A stretch of DNA of 64,000 bases, taken from Metarhizobium sp964253915. Its GTDB lineage: Bacteria > Pseudomonadota > Alphaproteobacteria > Rhizobiales > Rhizobiaceae. Within the stretch, counting starts at the first letter, position 1, and each line of letters starts with the position of its first letter. Positions 9,445-18,300 of this stretch are shown one piece after another. Both the position numbers and the translations under genes were made by a program. The stretch covers positions 1 through 64,000 of the forward strand of contig NZ_CAXUSG020000014.1 in assembly GCF_964253915.1 (NCBI RefSeq), read 5' to 3'. The notes under the pieces are model-generated. The model had not been told where the DNA came from. It did no database searches and saw nothing but the letters and a program-made list of their open reading frames with translations.

Positions 9445-10665
9445 ATGGTTAGAGCCTATATCGATTTCGCCAGGGTCAACTGGCAGCAGCTTCTGTTCGG
9501 CGCCCTTCTGATGGCGCTCTCAAGCTTCGGGCAGACCTATTTCGTCTCCGTATCGGGCTCGTATTTCCGCGAAGCCTTCAACCTCAGCGACGGTGGTCTC
9601 GGGGCAACCTATGCGGCCGGCACTTTCCTGAGCGCATTGACCCTGACCTGGGCCGGCCGGCTAATCGACTACACGACGGTGCGCCGTTTCACCTGGTGCG
9701 TAGCCCTGCTTCTCGCCACGGCCTGCGTTCTCGTTGCAGTCAGTTCACATTTCATCATGCTGGCGGTGGCCTTCTATTTCCTGCGTCTCGGTGGACAGGG
9801 CTTGATGACGCACACAGCATTGACCGCAACAGCCCGCGCGTTTCCGCAGGATGCTGGCAAGGCGCTTGGGCTGATCGCGCTTGGTCTTTCCGTCGCGCAA
9901 GGTCTTTTTCCGATCGCCGGCGTGACGATGATGGAACACCTTGGCTGGCGCACGGCCTGGATGATCAATGCAGGTCTCGTTATCGCTGGTGTCTCCGTCG
10001 CCTTGATCTTTCTGCCGCGACAAGGCGACCAGGCAATCCGCAGCCGGAAAGACAAACCTCGCAAAGGCGACGAGCAGGTCAAGGCGCTCTGGCGCGATAC
10101 CCGTCTCCTGTTGACCTTACCAGCCGTGCTCGCCGGGCCGTTCATTGTCACCGGCTTCTTCTTCCATCAGGCACGGCTGGCCGAGCAGAAGGGCTGGGAT
10201 ATTTCCACGGTGGCCGCAAGTTTTGCCGCCTTCGCCATTGTCCAGGCGGTAGCATCTGTCGCTATTGGACCTATCATTGACAAAATCGGGCCGAAGAGTT
10301 TGCTGCCCCTGTTCCTGTTGCCGCAAGCCTTGGCAATGCTTGTTCTCGGTCTTGTCAGCGCACCATGGATAGCGCCCGTCTACATGATCCTCATGGCGAT
10401 ATCGATGGCGCTTGGCTCCACCTTGGCAACGGCCCTTTGGGTCGAACTGTTCGGAACCCGAGAGCTCGCCCGTGTGCGTTCCTCCGTCGAGGCGGGGATG
10501 GTTGTCGCCAGTGGCGCGTCCCCCATCATGATGGGCCTGTTGATCGACGCTGGCATACCCCTGTCATGGCAGGCACTCGGCTGCTGCGTATATACGTTGA
10601 TCGCGTCTGCGCTGACATTGAAGGTGAAGCGTAAATCGAGCGAAGAAGTCGTTCAGGATACGTGA
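9445..10665 (+). CDS. MFS transporter
   Basis: 406-aa major facilitator superfamily protein with about 12 hydrophobic helices and a charged central loop near residues 190-215 (RSRKDKPRKGDEQVK). A motif A-like loop lies between helices 2 and 3 (AGRLIDYTTVRRF). Start ATG 9445 with a weak ribosome binding site. It is codirectional with the SulP-usp-NYN genes but separated by 103 nt. The substrate is unknown; it does not resemble a drug/proton antiporter closely enough to name one. Confidence 0.8.
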   Translation: MVRAYIDFARVNWQQLLFGALLMALSSFGQTYFVSVSGSYFREAFNLSDGGLGATYAAGTFLSALTLTWAGRLIDYTTVRRFTWCVALLLATACVLVAVSSHFIMLAVAFYFLRLGGQGLMTHTALTATARAFPQDAGKALGLIALGLSVAQGLFPIAGVTMMEHLGWRTAWMINAGLVIAGVSVALIFLPRQGDQAIRSRKDKPRKGDEQVKALWRDTRLLLTLPAVLAGPFIVTGFFFHQARLAEQKGWDISTVAASFAAFAIVQAVASVAIGPIIDKIGPKSLLPLFLLPQALAMLVLGLVSAPWIAPVYMILMAISMALGSTLATALWVELFGTRELARVRSSVEAGMVVASGASPIMMGLLIDAGIPLSWQALGCCVYTLIASALTLKVKRKSSEEVVQDT

Positions 10666-10780
10666 GGCGCCGCGATTGGCAACCTCTGCGGGATCGTGTT
10701 GCGCAGTCTCAGGCGATCTCTTCGCGAGGTGGTCACAATCTCCCACGGACAATAATCGTGGTTGACTGTCAGGATAACGG

Positions 10781-10912
10781 GCCGAGCTGAAGACCGCTTG
10801 CGACGCTGCGGAGCGCCGCGAGATCCAGACCGAGCTGGACCTGGCTCAAGCGGAGTTGGCAATCATCACGGCAGAGCAGGACGGTAGCGTCGATGCCGGG
10901 CCGCCCTTCTGA
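10781..10912 (+). pseudogene. Remnant of a small helical-protein gene
   Basis: Translated in this frame the DNA encodes a clean amphipathic helix, AELKTACDAAERREIQ followed by TELDLAQAELAIITAEQD, ending at TGA 10910. A stop codon lies two codons upstream and no start is in frame. A GTG at 10758 starts a plausible N terminus (VDCQDN) in another frame, which suggests a frameshifted 50-60-aa gene. It is too short for certainty. The rest of 10666-11203 shows no gene. Confidence 0.35.
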
Positions 10913-11203
10913 GGGCGGTAGACTACACAGCCAGGCGTTGTCTCTGTGTAAGGTGTCGAAAGGTGGAGACATTGCACGGTGTCCTGTCGAGTGAGGTCAT
11001 CGACATCAGGGATGTTGCAGTCCGGTCGTCGGGCAGCAACTCATCGCCATCAGAATTTTCCCCGCCGCTTCGCGTCTCCTTGCGCGCCAAAATTCAGATG
11101 TCGATAAGTCCTCCGCTTCGCTGCGGTCGTACCGATGCAACCCTCCTTGTCCCGGCCTGCGGCAGATCCCTGCGATGTCCGCAATCGACAAGGAGAAACC
11201 ACC

Positions 11204-11377
11204 ATGCAACGCCTCGCACAATTCCTGGCCGCCACAGGCCGCAAGCTTTCTTCCCTTGGCAAGGTGATCGGCCACTTTTTCCGCAAGGGCAAACTCGGCC
11301 TGAAGCTCGCGATCAAGATCCCGTTCTTCGTCGAGATCGAGATCTCCTTTGAAACAGATTGGAGCAGGCGCCGATAA
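11204..11377 (+). CDS. Small basic protein, 57 aa, unknown function
   Basis: 57-aa product starting MQRLAQFLAATGRKLSS, rich in Lys/Arg with an amphipathic middle (GKLGLKLAIKIPFFVEIEIS). The ribosome binding site AAGGAGA lies 8 nt before ATG 11204. The upstream 150 bases are GC-rich with CTTCGCG-type repeats, like the leader of the 57-aa gene at 5742. The basic amphipathic make-up would suit a membrane- or nucleic-acid-contacting peptide (inference). Confidence 0.5.
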   Translation: MQRLAQFLAATGRKLSSLGKVIGHFFRKGKLGLKLAIKIPFFVEIEISFETDWSRRR

Positions 11378-11413
11378 CGGCGTTGTGCAACGGCCAGCAA
11401 TCGTGGGCCAGTT

Positions 11414-11917
11414 TCAGCACCAGGGCTGTCTACGGCCCGTCCAGGTTCTGGCCAGGCCTTCCGATACGAGGATATCGCCGAGGCTCCTGCCGTCACGGAT
11501 GAGGACGCGGAGCTTGCGACCGTATCTGTCTTCGTCGCGTCCGGGCCATGCGCGAAGCTTGAAGGAACCCTGATTGACCAGTTCGATCAGGCGATCGGTC
11601 GCTCGATTTCCCAGCGCCAGCTCCGTTGCGCATTTCGGCTCGCTGATCTCGGGAGCGTCGATATCGGCAATGCGGATTTTTGCGCCCTCAATCCAGAGAG
11701 TATCTCCGTCCACGACGCAGGCGAAGCGATCACCACCGAAACATTTCCGGTATGTCGTCTCCGGACTGATGACCAAGCTCGCAGCCTCGGCGACTGGAAC
11801 GATCCCAAATATGTGAGCGCCCAGCGCACAGCCGGATACTGCGATCGCGACGATGATCTTTCTCACGAGATAACGGACCTCTGGCCGAAGGCTATGGTCA
11901 TTCTTCTGCAATTCCAT
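11414..11917 (-). CDS. Secreted thermonuclease-family (SNase) protein
   Basis: 167-aa staphylococcal-nuclease-like protein. The N terminus has basic residues followed by a hydrophobic segment (KIIVAIAVSGCALGAHIFG) and an A-x-A-type site before SLVISP, so export is likely. The SNase core shows VVDGDTLWIEGAKIRIADIDAPE, a Glu in the ELALGNRA segment and YGRKLRV, which supply the Arg-Glu-Arg active-site pattern. The ribosome binding site GGAGAACC precedes ATG 11917. Such small nucleases are common accessories of rhizobial plasmids. The role could be periplasmic DNA clearance near the transfer genes, but this is not shown. Confidence 0.8.
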   Translation of the reverse strand: MELQKNDHSLRPEVRYLVRKIIVAIAVSGCALGAHIFGIVPVAEAASLVISPETTYRKCFGGDRFACVVDGDTLWIEGAKIRIADIDAPEISEPKCATELALGNRATDRLIELVNQGSFKLRAWPGRDEDRYGRKLRVLIRDGRSLGDILVSEGLARTWTGRRQPWC

Positions 11918-11934
11918 GGTTCTCCATTTGAATT

Positions 11935-12267
11935 CTACCCGTCAGAGATGGTTTTCATATCGCTCTTCGGTGAAGCCGGCGCTAACGCCGCTGCAGGCTT
12001 TCCCGGATACGTGTGGTGCGCCGAGATGATTGTACGGTATCCCCTGTGGCGTTTCTGCCTGACGAGATCAAGGAACAATTCAACCGCGTCTTTCTCTTGC
12101 TCGAAGTGATGAACCTTTAGCTGGCCCCTGGTTCCGATGCGTCCCCAACGCCGCATAAGACAGGCCTCTCCGAAGAGAGTCGGTTCGATCGACATTGCAT
12201 AGAAGCGCGCCATGTTGTTCTCGGCATCCGTGCGTTCGATATAGAGGTGATAGGGCTGGGCGATCAT
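11935..12267 (-). CDS. WGR domain protein
   Basis: 110-aa protein consisting of a WGR domain. The signature is MRRWGRIGTRGQ at residues 38-49, preceded by the usual strand YHLYIERTDAENNMARFYAMSIE. WGR domains occur in PARP-type enzymes and as stand-alone bacterial proteins; they are thought to bind nucleic acids. The start at 12267 is set by where similarity begins; no strong Shine-Dalgarno is visible. It is tandem with the SNase gene and the small gene downstream of traG, all on the minus strand. Confidence 0.75.
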   Translation of the reverse strand: MIAQPYHLYIERTDAENNMARFYAMSIEPTLFGEACLMRRWGRIGTRGQLKVHHFEQEKDAVELFLDLVRQKRHRGYRTIISAHHTYPGKPAAALAPASPKSDMKTISDG

Positions 12268-12477
12268 GGTGAGAGGATCGCGCAATCGTGCCCATGCGTC
12301 CAATGAGAGTTGCGAATCGATGGTCGCGGAACGATTCAGTTTTGTGAAGTATGGACAGAAGGAGCACCGGGCGGTCCGCCTTGGGCGTACGGCTCTATTC
12401 GCTGAAGCGAACGAAGCCCACCTGTGGTCTTCACCGATCCCGGTAACGATCCTCCCGTGATAGCCGACTTCCATTGA

Positions 12478-12675
12478 TCAGTATCCCAGGTAACCGAGAA
12501 TATCGGCGCCGCAATCGTTGGCTTGCTGGTCTGGCTGAGCGATGACATCACCGGTCGTGACATCTACTAAAGCGCTATCGCTATTGCGAACGATTGCCTC
12601 AATTTGATGGATGCGGCATTCTTCGTTGGCCGCTTCTGCCGTGACCTGTGCCTCGCAGGCTTCCCAATCTCTCAT
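12478..12675 (-). CDS. Small acidic hypothetical protein, 65 aa
   Basis: 65-aa product beginning MRDWEACEAQVTAEAANEE. The start is chosen because CGGAGATCGAGCG directly precedes it; the frame extends further upstream into the end of traG. The distance to traG (28 nt) suggests co-transcription with traC-D-G. Cysteines occur at the third, seventh and tenth parts of the chain but form no known motif. Function unknown. Confidence 0.45.
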   Translation of the reverse strand: MRDWEACEAQVTAEAANEECRIHQIEAIVRNSDSALVDVTTGDVIAQPDQQANDCGADILGYLGY

Positions 12676-12703
12676 CGCTCGATCTCCGGGTCTGGGTTGT
12701 CCC

Positions 12704-14641
12704 TCAGACCTTGATTTCCAATGGTCCACGTTTTCCATGGAAGCGGTTATCGCCAACGCAGGACTTCATGTCGGCTCGCCGGAACCACATCGCGCGACCG
12801 CATCGAAGCGGCGCATTTCCCCCGGTGAACACAATTTGCTCATCGCCACGCATGCGCAGGACTTCGTGCGGCTGGATCAATGGTCGGCTGGCAAGTTGCT
12901 TCGATCGGGTTCGTGACGAACCCCTCGCCTGAAAGCTGCGGCTCACCTGGTCGATCTCGACTGTCGTTGTCCCACAACGCCGGGAGATATAGTCCGCGGT
13001 CTCCGGATCGTTGATCGCTGAGAAACTGATCCAGCTCGCGCTTTCGAACCACTTGCTGGTGGCGTCGCGTCCGCCATAGGTTTCGCGCATCTGGCCGATC
13101 GACTGATAGATCATCAGAAGCGTGATCCCGTACTTGCGGCCGGCATCGCGTGCAGTCTCAAGGATCCTCATGAAACCCAGGCGAGCGACCTCGTCGAGAA
13201 GGAACAGAGCGCGTCCCGGCATCGCCCCGTCACGATTATAGATGGCGTTCAGGAATGAGCCGATGATCACCCGCGCGAGACCCCCGTGGGTCTCCAGCGT
13301 CTTAAGATCCAGGGCGACGAACACGTCGGTCTTTCCGGACGCGATGTCATCGGTCGAGAAGGCCGAACCGGACACGAGACCGGCATAGTTCGCATAGCTC
13401 AGCCAATGGGTTTCCTTGATCGCATTCGCATAGACACCGGAAAACGTCTCCGGCGTCATGTTCACGAACGCTGCCACGTTCTCCTTCACAAAATCGGACT
13501 CGGAGTTGTCGTAGATTTCCTGAAGCCGCGCCCGCAGCTTCGGCTCCGGTTCCGAGAGGTTCATGCGCACGGTCCGCAGCGTCTGATCCTTCTTTTCCGT
13601 ATGACCGGAGAGGCAGACATCGGCGATAATCGCCGTTAGCAACTGCAAGCCGGATGCCCGAAAGAAATCGTCCCGAACGCCGCTGGCGCGGCCGCTTTCG
13701 CTCATGATCCACGAAGCGACGGCGGCGATATCCTCTTCCTTCGTCCCACCATGCTGGCCGATCCAGTCGAGGGCATTGAACCCGATATCCGGATCTTTCG
13801 GGTCGAGCACGATCACATCACGGCCGGCCTTAATCCGGTGCGCCTTGACCATCGGCGCCACCTCATTGGATGGATCAAGTACGATCAGCGTGCCGCCCCA
13901 TTTCAGCGCCGTCGGGATCGTCACTGACGTGGTCTTGAAACCGCCGGAGCCGGCGAACACGATGCCATGTGACGATCCGAACGAGCCATCAAAGCAAAGC
14001 AGCGGTGACTTGCCCCCGGCGCCCCATGTTTCTGGCTTATCGGCCCGAAACGAGAGTGCCGCCGTGCTGTCGCGATCGACACGATATCGCTCGCCGATGA
14101 CAATGCCGCCGTCCTCTGCGAACAGCTTCCCTGCTTCCGGCAGTTTCATCCATTCCGCCTCGCCATGCAGCGCACGTTTACCCCGGATTCGTTTCGGCTC
14201 GGAACGCGAGAATGCCGCGTTGCCGATCACCGCTACCCGCAGCGCGAAGATGCCGGAGAAGAGAGCTGCCGCAGCACCTGTCATTGTTGCCGGATCGATA
14301 TAGGACAGGATCGACCTGGCCGCAGGCACCTGTCCGACAAATTGCGAAAGCCGCATTCCTTCCCGAACGACGGCAATGGCAATAACGGTGCCCGATCCGG
14401 CAGCGACGCCCCACCCTGCCGACTTGATATTGACCGATCCCTGGGCGCCAAAGAGAAAGATCAGTGCGATCGCAGCACTCGCCACATAAGGAAGTGCCAA
14501 GCCAATCCGGCCAAGCTGCAATTTCGCCTCCGCCGTTTTTCCGAACGTCGCGAGCCACTGTTCGATCCCCGGCAACGTCAGTGCAATGCCGATCATCATC
14601 GCCGGCGGGACAAGGGCGAGCAGGATCTTATTCGCTGTCAT
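12704..14641 (-). CDS. traG: TraG, type IV secretion coupling protein
   Basis: 645-aa VirD4/TraG-family coupling ATPase that delivers the relaxase-bound strand to the mating pore at the inner membrane. Several hydrophobic segments fill residues 5-140. Walker A is GSGGFKTTS (231-239) and Walker B is LFLLDEVARLG (479-489). The arrangement traC-traD-traG on the minus strand, divergent from traA, matches Ti plasmids. Its 3' end overlaps no other conserved gene; its 5' end overlaps traD by 14 nt. Confidence 0.95.
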   Translation of the reverse strand: MTANKILLALVPPAMMIGIALTLPGIEQWLATFGKTAEAKLQLGRIGLALPYVASAAIALIFLFGAQGSVNIKSAGWGVAAGSGTVIAIAVVREGMRLSQFVGQVPAARSILSYIDPATMTGAAAALFSGIFALRVAVIGNAAFSRSEPKRIRGKRALHGEAEWMKLPEAGKLFAEDGGIVIGERYRVDRDSTAALSFRADKPETWGAGGKSPLLCFDGSFGSSHGIVFAGSGGFKTTSVTIPTALKWGGTLIVLDPSNEVAPMVKAHRIKAGRDVIVLDPKDPDIGFNALDWIGQHGGTKEEDIAAVASWIMSESGRASGVRDDFFRASGLQLLTAIIADVCLSGHTEKKDQTLRTVRMNLSEPEPKLRARLQEIYDNSESDFVKENVAAFVNMTPETFSGVYANAIKETHWLSYANYAGLVSGSAFSTDDIASGKTDVFVALDLKTLETHGGLARVIIGSFLNAIYNRDGAMPGRALFLLDEVARLGFMRILETARDAGRKYGITLLMIYQSIGQMRETYGGRDATSKWFESASWISFSAINDPETADYISRRCGTTTVEIDQVSRSFQARGSSRTRSKQLASRPLIQPHEVLRMRGDEQIVFTGGNAPLRCGRAMWFRRADMKSCVGDNRFHGKRGPLEIKV

Positions 14642-14843
14642 TGCCGAATGCCTCCGCGCCGATTGCGGTCAGACGGGATCGCTCCGCCTCATCGCCCTTG
14701 ATTTTCTTTTGCGCTTCGATCAGCACACCCAACAAAAGCGCGCGTTTCTCATAGCGCAACCCGGCTTTGACGATCAGGCCGCCCAACTCGATCTTCTCGC
14801 GAGCGTCCTTCTTTCTGGCCTCTGCTGTGGTCAGCCGCTGCAT
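14628..14843 (-). CDS. traD: TraD, small conjugation protein
   Basis: 71-aa protein (EARKKDAREKIELGGLIVKA near the N terminus) of the TraD family of Ti-type plasmids, the same length as its homologues. It is basic and helical. The start is ATG 14843 with a GAGG-type ribosome binding site. It overlaps traG and lies 4 nt after traC. TraD is needed with TraC and TraG in the DNA-processing side of Ti conjugation; the biochemical role is unclear. Confidence 0.85.
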   Translation of the reverse strand: MQRLTTAEARKKDAREKIELGGLIVKAGLRYEKRALLLGVLIEAQKKIKGDEAERSRLTAIGAEAFGNDSE

Positions 14844-14847
14844 CCGC

Positions 14848-15144
14848 TCAAGCCTCGCCAGCCTGGCTCGTAGCCGCGCCAGCGCTGAGCGACGTGGCCG
14901 ACGATGTTCCGGTCGCTCCAGCGGCACCCTTTTCTTTTCCGTTCGATCCGGCTTTCGTTCCGCGAAACCGCTTTGCAATGTCCTCGAAAGCTGCCTGAAG
15001 GTCGGCGTCGTCGACTTCGATCTCTCCAAGTCCGGCCTTCAGCGCAATGCGGCCGATGCGTTCGGCGTCACGCGTTTCCGCCTGCTTCAGCTGTTCCTGC
15101 AAGCGGGCAAGTTCTTCGCGGATTTTCGACGTTGGCTTCTTCAT
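14848..15144 (-). CDS. traC: TraC, relaxosome accessory protein
   Basis: 98-aa TraC family protein beginning MKKPTSKIREELARLQEQL, then GRIALKAGLGEIEVDD, and ending in an Ala/Gly/Ser-rich tail. First gene of the traCDG operon. It starts next to oriT, as in Ti plasmids, where TraC is thought to assist TraA at the nic site. Expression is probably driven from the tra-box promoter region at 15213. Confidence 0.88.
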   Translation of the reverse strand: MKKPTSKIREELARLQEQLKQAETRDAERIGRIALKAGLGEIEVDDADLQAAFEDIAKRFRGTKAGSNGKEKGAAGATGTSSATSLSAGAATSQAGEA

Positions 15145-15212
15145 CGGGATGCAATCTCCAGTGATATCCGTGGAATGATGGCAGAGAGTCCCCGATTTTT
15201 TCCCGGCAGGAC

Positions 15213-15230
15213 AGGTACAAATTTGTACCT
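15213..15230. promoter_or_regulatory. Perfect 18-bp palindrome, candidate tra box (TraR operator)
   Basis: AGGTACAAATTTGTACCT is a perfect 18-bp inverted repeat midway between the divergent traC and traA starts. LuxR-family TraR proteins bind 18-bp dyads in exactly this place on Ti plasmids. The core GTACAAATTTGT recurs at 35867 between trbB and repA. Binding by the TraR at 23169 is inferred. Confidence 0.7.
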
Positions 15231-15263
15231 CGCCAAAGCGTCAGCATTTGGCGAATGATCCCG

Positions 15264-15316
15264 CCGCTCGACAAGAGCGGATCCAAGGGCGCAATTATAC
15301 GTCGCTGACGCGACGT
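15264..15316. other. oriT: Origin of transfer (oriT) region
   Basis: Read on the minus strand, the segment around 15282-15297 gives ATAATTGCGCCCTTGG, which matches the IncQ/Ti nic family (core GCGCCCT). It is flanked by two perfect hairpins: CCGCTC/GAGCGG at 15264-15280 (5-nt loop) and ACGTCGC/GCGACGT at 15299-15316 (4-nt loop). Location between traC and traA is the oriT position in Ti plasmids. Exact nick position is inferred by similarity. Confidence 0.8.
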
Positions 15317-15392
15317 TCTGCTTTTGCCCCTGGCGGGGCCACCTCTTGCGATCAACCTGTTGATTTCGTTCGTAAGAAGGAGCGCTCCGCTC

Positions 15393-18300
15393 GTGGCCGC
15401 CCCGCATTTTTCAGTCAGCATCGTCGCCCGTGGCTCTGGCCGCAGCGCAGTGCTGTCTGCGGCCTACCGGCACTGCGCGAGGATGGACTATGAGCGGGAA
15501 GCACGCACAATCGACTACACAGGCAAGCAGGGACTTCTGCACGAGGAGTTCGTGATCCCTGCCGATGCGCCAGACTGGCTGCGCGCCATGATTGCCGATC
15601 GATCGGTCTCGGGAGCCTCGGAAGCGTTCTGGAACAGAGTCGAAGCTTTCGAAAAGCGGGTCGATGCCCAACTCGCCAAGGATGTGACCATCGCGCTGCC
15701 GATCGAACTCTCGTCCGAGCAGAACATAGCGCTGATGCGAGACTTCATTGCCGAGCATATCACGTCAAAGGGTATGGTCGCAGACTGGGTCTATCACGAT
15801 GCACCCGGCAACCCGCATGTCCACATGATGACGACATTGCGGCCTCTGAGCGAGGACGGGTTCGGTGCCAAGAAGGTTGCTGTTCTTGGACCAGACGGCC
15901 AGCCCATGCGCAATGACGCCGGCAAAATCATCTATGAACTCTGGGCGGGTGGCACCGAGGACTTCAATGCCTTACGTGAAGGATGGTTTGCTGTCCAGAA
16001 TCGGCACCTGGCGCTTGCCGGGCTGGATATCCGCATCGATGGCCGATCCTTCGAAAAGCAGGGTATCGACCTGGCACCCACCATTCATATCGGGGTCGGC
16101 GCCACAGCCATCGAGCGAAAATCGGAAACGCAAAACGGACCGGCTACAGCCCGGTCACGGAAGCTCGAGCGGATCGAATTGCAGGAGGAGCGGCGCGCGG
16201 AAAACGTCCGGCGCATCCAGCGCAATCCCGGTATCGTGCTTGATCTCATCACTCGGGAGAAGAGCGTTTTCGACAACCAGGACGTTGCGAAAGTCCTCCA
16301 TCGCTATGTCGACGACGCGGCTCTCTTCCAGAGCCTGATGGCGCGGATCATGCAGCATCTGGACGTGCTGCGTCTCGACCGCGAGCGTATCGACTTTACC
16401 TCTGGTGTCCGGACGCCGGCGCGGTACACGACGCGCGAGATGATCCGCCTTGAGGCCGAGATGGTAAACCGGTCGATCTGGCTGTCCCAGCGATCATCAC
16501 ACGGCGTCCGTCAGACGATCATCGAGGCGGTGTTCGAGCGCCATGAGCGCCTCTCGGATGAGCAGAAAGCGGCCATCGAGCATGTTGCAGGTTCTGAACG
16601 GATCGCAGCCGTGATCGGCCGCGCCGGCGCCGGCAAGACCACGATGATGGAGGCGGCGCGCGAGGCATGGGAAGCGGCCGGCTATCGTGTCGTTGGCGCC
16701 GCCCTGGCGGGGAAGGCGGCCGAAGGATTGGAAAAGGAAGCGGGTATTCTTTCCCGCACATTATCCTCCTGGGAACTCCGCTGGGCCCAAGGTCGCGATC
16801 AGCTCGACGACAAGACTGTCATGGTCCTCGACGAAGCCGGCATGGTCTCTTCGAAGCAGATGGCACTGCTTGTCGAAGAGGCAACGGTGCGCGGGGCAAA
16901 GCTCGTTCTCATCGGTGATCCCGAACAGTTGCAGCCGATCGAGGCAGGTGCCGCCTTCCGCGCCATCACTGATCGCATCGGCTACGCCGAACTCGAAACC
17001 ATCTATCGCCAGCGCGAGCAATGGATGCGCGACGCGTCACTCGATCTCGCCCGCGGCAACATCGCCAAGGCTGTCGAGTCCTACAGCGCAAACGGTCGGA
17101 TGATGGGATCGACCTTGAAGTCGCAAGCCGTCGAAAACCTTATCTCCGATTGGAACCGCGAGTACGATCCGGCCCGGTCCTCGCTGATCCTCGCACACCT
17201 TCGCCGCGACGTCAGGATGCTCAACGAGCTGGCGCGCGCCAAGTTGGTGGAGCGCGGCCTTGTCGATGACGGTCACGCCTTCAAGACGGAAGACGGTATT
17301 CGTCATTTTGCCGCCGGCGACCAGATCGTCTTCTTGAAGAATGAGGGCTCGTTGGGCGTCAAGAACGGCATGCTGGCCAAGGTGGTGGAAGCCACCCCGG
17401 GGCGTATCGTTGCCGAAATTGGTGAAGGCGAACATCGCAAAGCTATCAGCGTAGAGCAGCGGTTCTACAATAATGTCGATCATGGATATGCGACGACGAT
17501 CCATAAGAGCCAAGGCGCGACCGTCGACAGGGTCAAGGTTCTGGCCTCGCTTTCCCTCGACCGGCACCTGACCTATGTGGCGATGACTCGTCATCGCGAG
17601 GATCTCGGCGTCTATTATGGCGCGCGATCCTTCACCAAGGCGGGTGGCCTGGCCGAGCTTTTATCGCGCAAGAACTCCAAGGAAACGACGCTCGACTACA
17701 AGAAGGGCGCCTTCTATCGCGCGGCCCTTCGCTTCGCCGACGCGCGCGGCCTGCATCTGGTCAGTGTCGCGCGCACCCTCGTTCGCGACCGCCTCGACTG
17801 GACCGTTCGCCAGAAACAGAAGCTCGTCAATCTCACCGCCCGCCTGGCGACGATCGGCGCACAGCTCGGTCTCAAACGCTCGAACATTCAAACGACCTCG
17901 AAACCCGACATGGAGGCAAGGCCGATGGTATCAGGCATGACGACGTTCCCGAAATCGATCGATCAGGCCGTTGAGGATCGCCTAGTCGCTGATCCGGGTT
18001 TGAAGAAGCAATGGCAGGAGGTCACGACACGCTTTATGCAAGTCTTCGCCGAGCCGGAGACCGCGTTCAAGGCGGTCAATGTCGATGCCATGCTGAAAGA
18101 TCCGGCAAGAGCGCAGACAACGTTTGCGAAGATCGCAGCTGAGCCGGAAAGGTTTGGAGCGCTCAAGGGCAAGACCGGCATCTTCGCCGGAGCGAATGAG
18201 AAGGCGGCGCGCGACACCGCACTTGTCAACGCGCCTGCCTTGGCGCGAAACCTCGAGCGCTATGTGACGGCGCGCGTCGAGGCGGAGCGCAAGCATGAAG

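Noticed and set aside
12704..14641. Long open frames on the plus strand opposite traG, and similar ones opposite merA and the reductase-like gene
   Set aside because: They mirror conserved coding regions and have no family similarity or ribosome binding sites; they are antisense shadows.
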